Positions 1 through 8,459 of a stretch of DNA of 23,916 nucleotides are shown here, in pieces. The stretch lies in the NCBI GenBank assembly GCA_017993865.1, contig JAGOLU010000002.1:1-23916 (forward strand). Direction: 5' to 3'. The notes beneath the pieces are model-generated. The model worked only from the letters and a program-made list of their open reading frames with translations. It was not told the DNA's origin and made no database searches. How positions within the stretch are numbered: the stretch's first letter is position 1; every line of letters begins with the position of its first letter. Made by a program: the position numbers and the translations under genes. Source of the DNA: Candidatus Woesebacteria bacterium. Its GTDB lineage: Bacteria; Patescibacteriota; Microgenomatia; UBA1406; GWC2-37-13.

Positions 1-3000
1 GTGGACTTGACATCGAGGGTATAGCCGGGGTTGGTTGTTCCAATACCTATATTCCCTGCTCCATTAGATGAGATCGCGGTACTGAGAGATTGATACTGAT
101 TCTTTTGTGTATCAGCAGCGTACTTCCAAAACTTGCTTTCTTCGGATGATCTAATTCCTGCCCTGTAGATGACGTTTGTATTTGATCCACCAAAGAGATA
201 GACATAGTCACCAATGACGTGAACACTTGACCCTGTTAGATTTCCGGGGATCAGATCACCTGTTGTTTCCCATGCGAGAGGATTGCTCAATGGCGCTCTA
301 TAAATATCGTCAATACTTGCCCCACTAGTTCCACCAAATGAATATATATAGTCTCCAATGATTGTTTTACTCGATCGATAAAATGCTGCGGGCATATCAG
401 CCCCCGTATCTGTCCAAGAAGTAGGATTGGTAATGGGCGCTCTATATATATTTGAAGTGGTTGACAGACCAATTGCGCCTCCAAATATATAGATGTAATC
501 TCCAATTACGACTGTTGGACTTTGAGCAACATCAGCTGGCATGTCGATTGTTGTGTCGGTCCAAGATGTTGGGTTGCTAACAGGTGCGCTATAAATTGAC
601 CCATTTCCATCACCTCCAAAGTAATAAATTGTGTCCTTAATTATCTCTAGTTGACCACCATTAAGTACATTACCAGGGAGAGTACTACCAGTATCTACCC
701 AGGCGGTTGGGTTGCTAATCGGTGCCCTGTAAATAATGTTGCTGGCAACAGTGGTCCAGCCACCAAAGAGATAAATGTAATCTCCGATAACTGCTAAACT
801 AGAAAAGCCAAGATTTGAAGGTAGGGTCGCGCCAGTATCAACCCATGCCGTAGGATTGCGTACTGGTGCTTTTTGTATTGCATTTTTGCCTTGGCCGCCA
901 AAAATATAGATATAATCCCCTATCACTGCACTTGATGCGGAGTAAAAGCTCGTGGCCATCGTTGATCCAGTATTTACCCAGGTTCCTGAGGGATTATACA
1001 CATCTCTTCTAGCTCTTTCGGCGCTGGTAGACATGAATCCAAGTGTTTCACCTGTTATGGTGAGTTGTGCCCGAGGATTCGTTGTCCCAATCCCCACATT
1101 ACCAGAGGTGTCTACGCGGAGTCTTTCTGTACCACTTGTTTCAAAGGCCAAACCATAGGCATCATTAGTACCGAGGGTTGCAAGTCCGGTGAATGAGTTA
1201 CCTCCTTGTTTAAAGTAAGTAGTATCAAATGCAGATGATACCGTTGTCCATGCAGTACCTGTTCCGGTAGAGGTTAAGATATTGGTACTTGATCCTGCAG
1301 AGTTAGATGAGTCATAGAGTGCACCGGTTATGCGTGCGCTTCCTACCACATGGAGGGCTTGGGTGGGAGCGGTGGTGCCGATGCCGACAGAGCCATTGAA
1401 ATTAACCACATTTGTGGAGAAATCTCCCCAGATGAGCGGAGAGGTGGTGCTGGAGTTGTCTATGTAGAGTTTGTTGCTGCCTGTTTCGCTGTACCCTGAC
1501 TGATAGCCAAGGAAGACATTACCAGTAGCTGAAGTAAGGTTGTAACCCGATTCGGTACCGATGAGTATATTCTGTTGAGATCCTGACCCCAGTTGGTATG
1601 CTGATCTAAAACCAAGCAATACGTTGTCGTTAAAGTTGTACACGTTGCTGGCATTGCTCCCTATACCACTTCCCACGGCCACGTTGTTTTGGCCCTCACG
1701 AACATTTGCGAGTGAGTAGTATCCCATCACATTATTGTTATACCCATAGTTGAGGTTAACGAGGGCTTGGGTTCCTACCGCAGCATTCAGGGCGATATTC
1801 GTGCCATAACGCAGAGCGTATGAGCCAACAGCCACGTTTGAGCCATCTTGTGCATATCGTAATGCCTGGTACCCTATCCCAACACTATCAGCATTGTTGT
1901 AGCTATCGGCATATTGTCCGGCCTGATAGCCTATTGATACCGCAGTAGACCCACTGGCACCTGTACGAAACTCTATGGGGTTGGATGTACCATCACTGGG
2001 GGTGAGCTGTAAGGCGACAGAGGCGGTATTTGTAATTTGCTTAATGGTGACCCAGTCAATAGTTCCTTCCCAGGTAGCATTGGGAGTTAGGGTTAGGGGG
2101 TTTGTGTTCGTTGCGGTTACAAAGTACTTTGGATAGATGGTGCCTGTGGTCTGCCCCACTGTAGCTACGGTTGAACCTCCGAATGCAATGGTGAGTGTTC
2201 CGGTGGTTGTGGTGTTTACAGTTACGCTTACCACATACACGTTTGATGCTACCGGAGCAGATGAAAGATAGGTGTTGGATAGCGTGTAAGCATTGGCGCC
2301 CGCCGTATGTGTTGAGACACTACTGCCAATAGTCCAGCCGGTGCCTGACCAATGACTTAAGTCAGATCCAAATGTTCTGTCATCAGTATTGGTGATCATT
2401 TCTGCACTTTGTTGGGTAAGACTGGATGAGTCTTTTACATCCAGCTTTGCAAGGGGACTTGTCGTCCCAATCCCCACATTCCCTGAGGTGTCTACACGGA
2501 GTCTTTCTGTACCACTGGTTTCAAAGGCTAAGCCATAAGCATCATTCGTGCCGAGTACGGCAAGTGCCGTGAATGAGTTACCATTTTGTTTAAAGTAACT
2601 GGTATCTAATGCTGAGGAGAGAGATGACCATGCAGTACCTGTACCTGTTGAGGTAAGAATATTGGTACTTGATCCTGCAGAGTTAGATGAGTCATAGAGT
2701 GCACCGGTTATCCGTGCACTTCCTACCACATGGAGGGCTTGGGTGGGAGCGGTGGTGCCGATGCCAACGTTGCCTGTCTGATTTGCCAATATTATATTCC
2801 CATTCCCGTAACCTACTCCAGGATTAATGAATATACTCCCTCCCTTCCCAGCGCTGCTGTATTCACTCTCTCCCCCATATCCCGCTTTCAGAACTATATC
2901 TCCACCTGCGCCTCCTGGATCATAGAAACCCCAGCTACCGTTTCCTGATTCTAAATGAATTCCTTGACCTGGTGCACCAGATTTACCTACTACTTTCATA

Positions 3001-4400
3001 GCGTAACTAGCGTTGCCCGAGCCTTTCACCTCTAAGTTAGCAGTTGGATTTGTTGTGCCTACACCCACATCACCACTGGTGCTTACATAAAGACCTGTTG
3101 TCCCACCTATCGCACCTCTCAACCATGTGATGCCGTTCACATCTAATGGTGAAGAGGGGCTTGTTGTTCCAATGCCAACGTTGCCTGAGTTGTCAATTGA
3201 CAGATTCCCACCATTACCATATCTTGCAAGCTGTTGGTCTGAGGTGTACACTGCCAATGGAACATCTCCACCCGCATCATATAGTCCAGATTCATCTAAG
3301 GTAAGCATTTGCCCATTCCCTAGATACACCCCATTTGCCCCTGCTGGAAAAATATACGTATTATCTCTAAAGATGCCCTGACCATTGACATCGAGCGAAC
3401 CAGATGGGTTAGTTGTCCCAATCCCTACATTCCCATTCACATAGAGCTTTGCAGAGCCTGCACCAGAGGCACCGATAGCTATATTGTTACTGGTTGAGTT
3501 GGGGAAGAGATTGTTACCGGAGAGTGTCCAGTCTCCTCCTGATGCTGTTGGTGCCGTCCAGCTTGCTACTCCATTGGCGTCTGTCGTGAGGACATAGCCT
3601 GAGACTGCTCCGGTTGGGAAGATGAGTCCGGTTGTTTTGAGGGTACCTGCAATGTCAAGTGTTTGGGAGGGTGCGGAGGTGCCTATGCCTACAGTGCCCG
3701 TGGTGTAGAAGATGCTACTGCCTGAGGTGGACCATTGACTTCCTACATAGGGAGCACCGTTTACATAAAAAGCTGTGGCATTGACTATCCCTCCGACATC
3801 AAGGGTGAAGCCAGGGTTTGTTTTTTGAAATCCGATACTTCCATTGTTCAGGATGGTAAGTGCTTCGGTCTCTCCTCCACTCCCCACGTTTATCTTAAGT
3901 GCTTTCTCCCCTGACGATGTTCCCGTTGTTGCTGAGCTTGATTGAAGGGTAAGGATATCATTCGCATTGGTTCCTCCTACGAGTGTTTGTCCTCCTGCTC
4001 TTCCTGATCCATACAGGTATTGAGTGTGGTCATCACTATTAGTGAGGTTCGTGAGTGAACTATGGGAACGGTAGGGGAACAGGGTGATGTCAGGGATAGG
4101 GGTGGGAGTGTTGGTGAGTGAATCTGACGAAGAAGATGAGATCGTGTTTACGTACGAGATAGAAGAGGTAAAAGAATCAAACCGAGCAAGGAGTGAGGTG
4201 TAGAGGGAGTGAAGAGTGGAGAGATCATTTTCCGATGAATCATCACGCATTTCTGTACCTTTCATAGTCGTCTCTTCACTCGTAGGAGTGACAGCAGAGG
4301 ATGATGTTTTATAGATAGAAGGCACTTTCTGAGCATAGAGGAAAAGTGCGAGTAACACGATGAGTACTGGCACAATCACTAATGTTATTGTTCTTTGCAT
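1..4400 (-). CDS. Giant modular surface protein (VGIGTT repeats, YadA-like head, Kelch propeller), 3' end outside window
   Basis: The frame opens at the ATG at 4398-4400 and stays open to the left edge, giving about 1466 codons with no stop. Residues about 4-24 form a hydrophobic anchor (ITLVIVPVLIVLLALFLYA) followed by a Ser/Thr-rich stalk to about 110. At least nine VGIGTT-type repeats such as GNVGIGTTNPSGSLDVNG lie near residues 237, 325, 407, 445, 547, 642, 1007, 1102 and 1450. A jelly-roll-like stretch (about 667-788, with GTIDWVTIKQI at its end) and YadA-like head repeats (about 813-997, for example NNVAVGSGIGSNA) precede a six-blade Kelch propeller (about 1135-1417, VIGDYIYIFGG). Such proteins are usually surface fibres or adhesins, and some phage and bacterial relatives end in an S74 chaperone peptidase, which would lie outside the window. 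A role in host or cell attachment is inference. No Shine-Dalgarno is visible. Confidence 0.9.
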   Translation of the reverse strand, partial: MQRTITLVIVPVLIVLLALFLYAQKVPSIYKTSSSAVTPTSEETTMKGTEMRDDSSENDLSTLHSLYTSLLARFDSFTSSISYVNTISSSSSDSLTNTPTPIPDITLFPYRSHSSLTNLTNSDDHTQYLYGSGRAGGQTLVGGTNANDILTLQSSSATTGTSSGEKALKINVGSGGETEALTILNNGSIGFQKTNPGFTLDVGGIVNATAFYVNGAPYVGSQWSTSGSSIFYTTGTVGIGTSAPSQTLDIAGTLKTTGLIFPTGAVSGYVLTTDANGVASWTAPTASGGDWTLSGNNLFPNSTSNNIAIGASGAGSAKLYVNGNVGIGTTNPSGSLDVNGQGIFRDNTYIFPAGANGVYLGNGQMLTLDESGLYDAGGDVPLAVYTSDQQLARYGNGGNLSIDNSGNVGIGTTSPSSPLDVNGITWLRGAIGGTTGLYVSTSGDVGVGTTNPTANLEVKGSGNASYAMKVVGKSGAPGQGIHLESGNGSWGFYDPGGAGGDIVLKAGYGGESEYSSAGKGGSIFINPGVGYGNGNIILANQTGNVGIGTTAPTQALHVVGSARITGALYDSSNSAGSSTNILTSTGTGTAWSSLSSALDTSYFKQNGNSFTALAVLGTNDAYGLAFETSGTERLRVDTSGNVGIGTTSPLAKLDVKDSSSLTQQSAEMITNTDDRTFGSDLSHWSGTGWTIGSSVSTHTAGANAYTLSNTYLSSAPVASNVYVVSVTVNTTTTGTLTIAFGGSTVATVGQTTGTIYPKYFVTATNTNPLTLTPNATWEGTIDWVTIKQITNTASVALQLTPSDGTSNPIEFRTGASGSTAVSIGYQAGQYADSYNNADSVGIGYQALRYAQDGSNVAVGSYALRYGTNIALNAAVGTQALVNLNYGYNNNVMGYYSLANVREGQNNVAVGSGIGSNASNVYNFNDNVLLGFRSAYQLGSGSQQNILIGTESGYNLTSATGNVFLGYQSGYSETGSNKLYIDNSSTTSPLIWGDFSTNVVNFNGSVGIGTTAPTQALHVVGSARITGALYDSSNSAGSSTNILTSTGTGTAWTTVSSAFDTTYFKQGGNSFTGLATLGTNDAYGLAFETSGTERLRVDTSGNVGIGTTNPRAQLTITGETLGFMSTSAERARRDVYNPSGTWVNTGSTMATSFYSASSAVIGDYIYIFGGQGKNAIQKAPVRNPTAWVDTGATLPSNLGFSSLAVIGDYIYLFGGWTTVASNIIYRAPISNPTAWVDTGSTLPGNVLNGGQLEIIKDTIYYFGGDGNGSIYSAPVSNPTSWTDTTIDMPADVAQSPTVVIGDYIYIFGGAIGLSTTSNIYRAPITNPTSWTDTGADMPAAFYRSSKTIIGDYIYSFGGTSGASIDDIYRAPLSNPLAWETTGDLIPGNLTGSSVHVIGDYVYLFGGSNTNVIYRAGIRSSEESKFWKYAADTQKNQYQSLSTAISSNGAGNIGIGTTNPGYTLDVKS
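135..1000 (-). repeat. Six tandem Kelch-repeat units inside the giant surface gene
   Basis: Six degenerate DNA units of about 140-145 bp recur, each coding for a blade of the form NPTAWVDTGATLP...VIGDYIYLFGG...IYRAP. The conserved IGDYIY codons fall near 210, 350, 500, 640, 780 and 920. One blade diverges (EIIKDTIYYFGG). Six blades are enough for a closed beta-propeller. Unit boundaries are approximate. Confidence 0.8.
1080..1386 (-). repeat. Internal duplication, copy 1 (partner at 2460-2766)
   Basis: About 300 bp here match 2460-2766 at a constant offset of exactly 1380 bp. One stretch, around 1282-1331, is identical over some 50 bases. Both copies encode the same roughly 100-residue module, which contains ITGALYDSSNSAGSS, NAYGLAFETSGTERLRVD-like sequence and a VGIGTT motif. 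The copies flank the jelly-roll and YadA-like segments, so the gene probably grew by segmental duplication. Confidence 0.85.
2460..2766 (-). repeat. Internal duplication, copy 2 (partner at 1080-1386)
   Basis: Same module as 1080-1386, shifted by 1380 bp and in the same frame and orientation. Differences are scattered substitutions without visible indels, as expected for an in-frame duplication kept under selection or homogenised by recombination. Confidence 0.85.
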
Positions 4401-4416
4401 AAATTTAGTCCACGCA

Positions 4417-4445
4417 GACCCCCCACCCCCGTCGAGGTGTGGGTC
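4417..4445. promoter_or_regulatory. GC-rich imperfect hairpin just upstream of the surface gene
   Basis: GACCC at 4417-4421 pairs with GGGTC at 4441-4445, with additional inner pairing of ACC (4425-4427) with GGT (4436-4438). It lies 17 bp before the start codon of the minus-strand surface gene, so it could fold in that 5' leader. No T-tract follows on either strand, which argues against a simple terminator. The rest of 4401-4624 shows nothing convincing. Confidence 0.3.
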
Positions 4446-4624
4446 TCAATAATGCTACAAAATGTACAACCGCTATCATGCTTTCAATCTACAAGAAATA
4501 TTACACTGATACAAGCGCATTTCTTATATACACCATTACCATATGTCAACCTCACGATGAGGTATTGGTTGTGAAAAAATAGAAGATGAGTTTTGCGTGG
4601 GTTATACGTGCAGAATGTTTGACT

Positions 4625-5809
4625 CTACTGATTTACTCGCAGTTTCTCTCCGCTCACCTGCATATATTCATGTTCCTGATTGACTCGCTTTTGCATTTTT
4701 CCGCTGCGCATCCAATCGAAGGCAGTGGCCACAATTTTATGATACAAGTCAACTGCTTTTTGTTTGTGTCGGGCAGTGGCATGAGAGTAAATAATGGCCT
4801 GCAACAGCGCATGAGCGCCAGACTCGATCATCTCAATTTGCCACCATGGCCGGGCACTCGCCCACCAATATTGACAAGAGAAAAGTGCACTGTCGAGCTT
4901 GCGTTGAGATTTGGCATCATGAGGCGTCCGTATGGCAAGCTCTGTCAGTTGCCATTGCATTTTGTGGATCTCATTTTCGGGGTCATTCCATCGGACGAAT
5001 GGCTGATGAGTGCTCCTCTTAGAATCTAATATCGTCCATGAGCTTTGGCGGGTTTTGAAAGTAGTCTTCTGCAAACCAAGATTCTCAAGTTCAGAAATGG
5101 TGTGCATATCAATTTCCTCACTCTTATAGATCTTCGCAAGAAGCTCTTCGTGCCCTGGCCGGTGATGTCCAAACGTCTCTCCGTCGAGGCCGAGCACTCG
5201 ATAGAGTTTATTTTTGGTGAGTCGTTCTACCATGATGGTGAAGTCTTTGACCGTGTGCATATCTTCGGCGACAAGCGCATAACTCGCAGGCCGATTGCGG
5301 AAAAAGTAGCGCATCCCGTTTTTGTCTTCAAACAAGGGTGCATACACGCGGTTTCGTTCGAGCGAGAAACTGTCAAGGATAATCCACTCATATCCTTTCT
5401 TCTGGATTATCTTGGCCATTTTTGGCACAAAAGCCATCTCCGGCGGGAAAAACCCTTTAAGCGACACCTTCTCTCCGAAATACTTGCGAAGAAGCATTTC
5501 TTGAAGATCAATTTGGTGGATAATTTGTGCCTCAGGTAACTTTGGAAGAAAGGCATGGTAAGCGCTGCTCCCGACGAGCTCAATACGACCCTTGGACACG
5601 AGTTGACGAATTTGATTCAACAATCCAGAATAGCCACATTGATCCAACCTCGAAAGCAAGCACCCCGTGATATTGAGGGTAATCTTGCCCCGTGGATTAC
5701 GGGTGAGATCACGAATAACCGGAATGTAAGATTCCTTGGCCACGCGAACCACGAGATCTCTTTTTTGAGTCGGTGGCTGATAAAAATGGAGAAAGAGTGC
5801 AATGTGCAT
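4625..5809 (-). CDS. GH57 family alpha-glucan hydrolase/transferase
   Basis: Cytoplasmic glycoside hydrolase family 57 enzyme of 394 residues with no signal peptide. All five GH57 motifs can be placed (numbering from the TTG four codons upstream): HFYQP (12-16), GRIELVG (78-84), FFPPEM with the predicted nucleophile Glu128, LDGETFG with the predicted acid/base Asp213, and SCQYWWAS (315-322). In this family such residues carry out retaining cleavage or transfer on alpha-glucans; amylase, glucanotransferase and branching activities cannot be told apart here. The ATG at 5807-5809 is preferred over the TTG at 5821 because a TATAAT box lies at 5822-5827 and transcription should begin next to this ATG. 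It is the last gene of the GlgA-GT2-GH57 run. Confidence 0.88.
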   Translation of the reverse strand: MHIALFLHFYQPPTQKRDLVVRVAKESYIPVIRDLTRNPRGKITLNITGCLLSRLDQCGYSGLLNQIRQLVSKGRIELVGSSAYHAFLPKLPEAQIIHQIDLQEMLLRKYFGEKVSLKGFFPPEMAFVPKMAKIIQKKGYEWIILDSFSLERNRVYAPLFEDKNGMRYFFRNRPASYALVAEDMHTVKDFTIMVERLTKNKLYRVLGLDGETFGHHRPGHEELLAKIYKSEEIDMHTISELENLGLQKTTFKTRQSSWTILDSKRSTHQPFVRWNDPENEIHKMQWQLTELAIRTPHDAKSQRKLDSALFSCQYWWASARPWWQIEMIESGAHALLQAIIYSHATARHKQKAVDLYHKIVATAFDWMRSGKMQKRVNQEHEYMQVSGEKLRVNQ

Positions 5810-5821
5810 AATTATCCGCAA

Positions 5822-5851
5822 ATTATATCACAATTTGGGGCAAATAGACAA
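5822..5851 (-). promoter_or_regulatory. Sigma70-like promoter for the GH57 gene
   Basis: On the minus strand, TTGTCT (5846-5851) and TATAAT (5822-5827) are separated by 18 bp. Only 12 nt separate the -10 box from the ATG at 5809, so the mRNA would be leaderless or nearly so. The gene may also be transcribed from the upstream glgA promoter. Confidence 0.55.
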
Positions 5852-5908
5852 TGCTTGTGCCTCTTTTCTGCAATACGTGTTTGCACTGAATTTTAGTCTA
5901 TTTCAGGC

Positions 5909-6664
5909 TTACAATACGTGATGTATTCCTCTTTTTGCTAGCTGTTTTTCGTATTTATGATAAAAGTGGGCAATGTCCTGTTTGTGCCTCTCCAAAGTAA
6001 CTCCAAGAGAGATGTTATTGGCATGAAAACGATGAAAGTGCGAAATGTAGGGAAGGTATTTCGGCATCTTGTCGGTGAGTAGGAATCGTATAAACAAGTC
6101 AAGATCCTCAGCCATGGTGAGTTTCTCATCATATTTCCCCACTTTCTCCCAGAGCCGTTTTTTGTAGACCACATTGTGTTGAATAAAGTGGGTGTTTGAG
6201 AAAATGGCGCCTAATATCTCGTTACAATCTTTGAAGTTCCAACCATAATAGTCTTCACCGATAAAATAGTCTCGTATTTCGTTCACTCGATAAAAATCTG
6301 CAATAAACCACTCGGTGTCTGGATACTCCCGGGTAGTACCATATAGGTTTGCCAGAAAGCGCTGTGGGACAATGTCGTCTTGATCTAGTTCGAAAATAAA
6401 TTCGGAAGAACACGTTTCAATGGCAGCATTTGCAGATGTTGGTATTCCCCGGTTACTGTTTGAACGGATGTACCTTGTGTTGGGATAGGTGTGCGTATCA
6501 AAATAGCTCTTCGTGTCATCGTCGGATCCGTCATCGTATATCACGTGTTCCCAGCGCATGTCTCCAGCAAATGGCTCAATCTTGAGTTTTTGCACCGAGT
6601 CAATGCACTCCAGTAAAAAACCAAGCCTATTGAACGTTTTCGTGACAATGGAGATAGTGAGCAT
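5909..6664 (-). CDS. GT2 family glycosyltransferase
   Basis: A 251-residue GT-A fold glycosyltransferase. It begins with a typical N-terminal strand (ISIVTKTFNR), then YDDGSDDDT (43-51), the metal/nucleotide-sugar signature ELDQDD (92-97), and an acceptor-side segment with KYDEKLTMAEDLDLF. No transmembrane segment is evident, so it probably acts at the cytoplasmic face. The ATG lies 10 bp after the glgA stop codon, consistent with one operon. A TATAAT (6674-6679, minus) overlaps the end of glgA and could be an internal promoter, but it may be chance because it includes the glgA stop. The substrate cannot be inferred. Confidence 0.88.
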   Translation of the reverse strand: MLTISIVTKTFNRLGFLLECIDSVQKLKIEPFAGDMRWEHVIYDDGSDDDTKSYFDTHTYPNTRYIRSNSNRGIPTSANAAIETCSSEFIFELDQDDIVPQRFLANLYGTTREYPDTEWFIADFYRVNEIRDYFIGEDYYGWNFKDCNEILGAIFSNTHFIQHNVVYKKRLWEKVGKYDEKLTMAEDLDLFIRFLLTDKMPKYLPYISHFHRFHANNISLGVTLERHKQDIAHFYHKYEKQLAKRGIHHVL

Positions 6665-6674
6665 AGCTCAGGCA

Positions 6675-8204
6675 TTATAGCGAATAAGTCACATGGCGGT
6701 ACCACTCAATATATTTTTTGGCGGAATGTTCCCACGAGCTGTCGTAACGAAGAGCATTCGCCACAACCCTGTGCCACAGATCTTTCTGCAAATAAAAGGT
6801 TGAGGCTTCAACTATGGCGCCGTAGAGGGCCCACGGCGTACGGCTCGCAAACGAGAATCCGTTCCCGCGTGAGGTCTTGGGGTTAAAATCCGTAACAACA
6901 TCGTTTAGGCCTCCAGTGCGACGAATGATAGGCACACTTCCGTAGCGCATTGCCTCAAGCGCCACAATCCCGCCTGGCTCAAACGAGCTCGCGATAAGCA
7001 TTGCATCTGAGCCCGCAAAGATTTTGCGGGGTAGGGTGAAATCTGCAATGAGGCGAAGCCCTAGTTGTTTACTGAATTGCTTCTTGAGCCTGACAAGTTT
7101 TTGACAATAGTGATCATCTCCCCTCCCGACGATCACAATTTGGATTTGTGGGCGTTCACGCAACAGGTTCGGGAGCACTTCTAGCACAATATCCCATCCC
7201 TTCTGAGGAGCCACTCGACCTACAGAACCCATCAGGAACGCCTTATCATTCACGGGCAACCCAAATACTTCTTGCAAATCCGCCTTGTTTTTTGCTCGCG
7301 CAGCAACAAACGTCTGCGTATTAAAGTTGCGCATGATGTTTTCGTCTGTTTGGGGGTTAAACTCCGTGAAGTCGAGGCCATTCATTATTCCCCCTAATTT
7401 TTCCTTGTGTTTTTCAAGATACGCCTCAAGTCCTTCGCCAAACTCCGAGGTGAGAATTTCTTTGGCATGGGTTGGGCTCACGGTATTGACCCCATCTGCG
7501 AGGACAATTCCCCTCAACAGTGCATTTTGTTTCTGTAGTTTTGGGTCTAACAAACCGAGTAGCCTTTTTTTGCCATCGTCTTGCACCTTATCAAGATTGT
7601 AACGAAAGTCGTAGTTTCCTTGGTATGCGAGATTGTGAATGGTAAAGATAATTTTTACGTCTTTAAGAAGTTTTGCGTATCGCGGGTCACGTTTGGCGTA
7701 GTCAACCAGATATCCTGTGTGCCAATCGTGACAGTGGATGATGTCGGGGAACCATGCGGTTTTTGGGTTATTAGTCTTCAAAAAAAGTAACCATTCAAGC
7801 ACTGCTTTAGATAACAGAGCAAAACGTATGTGGTCGTCTTTGTAGCCAAACACGTTTGCACGAAGTTCGTAGTATTCTCTATTCTCCAAGAAATGCAATG
7901 TCACGCCACTTTTCTTGGCAAGACTGCAAACATTGCAAATGATTGCCTTTTTGGTATTTCTCGCACGGATTGACTGCAGTGCCATTGGCAGACTGTCCGT
8001 ATCCTCTTTTGGCACTTGCAACCATTGCACATCAAGATTGAGTTTAGCGCCTTCTGGCAGCTTCATTGCACCATATTTTGGAGTGAATATATGGACATCC
8101 ATCCCGTTCTTTTGAAGTGCCCGTGGGAGGAAATACATCACTTGGCTTAGTCCACCAACCTGTGAGTAAGGTGCCACCTCTGCAGCGACATGGAGAATTT
8201 TCAT
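6675..8204 (-). CDS. glgA: Glycogen/starch synthase (GT5, GlgA-like)
   Basis: A 509-residue GT-B enzyme of normal family length that extends alpha-1,4-glucan from a nucleotide-glucose donor in the cytoplasm. Recognisable elements: MKILHVAAEVAPYSQVGGLS at the N terminus, HCHDWH (157-162), TIHNLAYQG (188-196), GGIMNGLD (271-278), GRVAPQKGWD (329-338), SFEPGG (407-412), RRTGGL (428-433) and the C-terminal SSWEHSAKKYIEWYR. Two family positions differ. The lysine of the KTGGL motif (Lys15 in E. coli, an ADP-glucose contact) is Gln15, and the Cys of FEPCG is Gly. Donor preference may therefore differ from the classical enzyme. It is the first gene of the GlgA-GT2-GH57 group and has its own strong promoter. 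Confidence 0.9.
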   Translation of the reverse strand: MKILHVAAEVAPYSQVGGLSQVMYFLPRALQKNGMDVHIFTPKYGAMKLPEGAKLNLDVQWLQVPKEDTDSLPMALQSIRARNTKKAIICNVCSLAKKSGVTLHFLENREYYELRANVFGYKDDHIRFALLSKAVLEWLLFLKTNNPKTAWFPDIIHCHDWHTGYLVDYAKRDPRYAKLLKDVKIIFTIHNLAYQGNYDFRYNLDKVQDDGKKRLLGLLDPKLQKQNALLRGIVLADGVNTVSPTHAKEILTSEFGEGLEAYLEKHKEKLGGIMNGLDFTEFNPQTDENIMRNFNTQTFVAARAKNKADLQEVFGLPVNDKAFLMGSVGRVAPQKGWDIVLEVLPNLLRERPQIQIVIVGRGDDHYCQKLVRLKKQFSKQLGLRLIADFTLPRKIFAGSDAMLIASSFEPGGIVALEAMRYGSVPIIRRTGGLNDVVTDFNPKTSRGNGFSFASRTPWALYGAIVEASTFYLQKDLWHRVVANALRYDSSWEHSAKKYIEWYRHVTYSL

Positions 8205-8210
8205 GGCAGA

Positions 8211-8240
8211 ATAGTATCATATTGCCATAAACATTGTCAA
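8211..8240 (-). promoter_or_regulatory. Consensus promoter giving a leaderless glgA mRNA
   Basis: A perfect TTGACA (8235-8240, minus) and TACTAT (8211-8216) are 18 bp apart. Exactly 6 nt lie between the -10 box and the ATG at 8204, so the predicted start of transcription coincides with the start codon. No Shine-Dalgarno could exist on this transcript. Confidence 0.75.
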
Positions 8241-8447
8241 ATCAATATAAAGTCGTGCTTGCTATAACCTAGGTGATTGGTCGTTTACGCTGCTGTGACA
8301 TTCCATACTCTAATTTCATAACAATTTCAGCATGCCCCAACAATACAAATTGCATCTATCGTGCACGAATGAATGGAGATTCCTCTGTATTTCTTAACCT
8401 ATTCGACACACCCATCTTTTTTCACACGTTTTACAAAAATTTTGGTT

Positions 8448-8453
8448 TAGAAT
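8448..8453 (+). promoter_or_regulatory. -10 box for the 88-residue protein gene
   Basis: TAGAAT lies 6 nt before the ATG at 8460. The -35 region is not recognisable at the usual spacing. The arrangement repeats the leaderless layout seen at glgA. The remainder of 8205-8447 holds the glgA promoter and no supported gene. Confidence 0.5.
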
Positions 8454-8459
8454 ACGTGT

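Noticed and set aside
135..1000. Regular 140-bp repeats considered as a CRISPR array or satellite
   Set aside because: The units are degenerate, keep the reading frame and encode Kelch blades; no short identical repeats with unique spacers are present anywhere in the window.
4586..5539. Two long plus-strand open frames (147 and 164 codons) opposite the GH57 gene
   Set aside because: They are antisense shadows; the minus strand carries all five GH57 motifs and a promoter, while these frames show no family motif.
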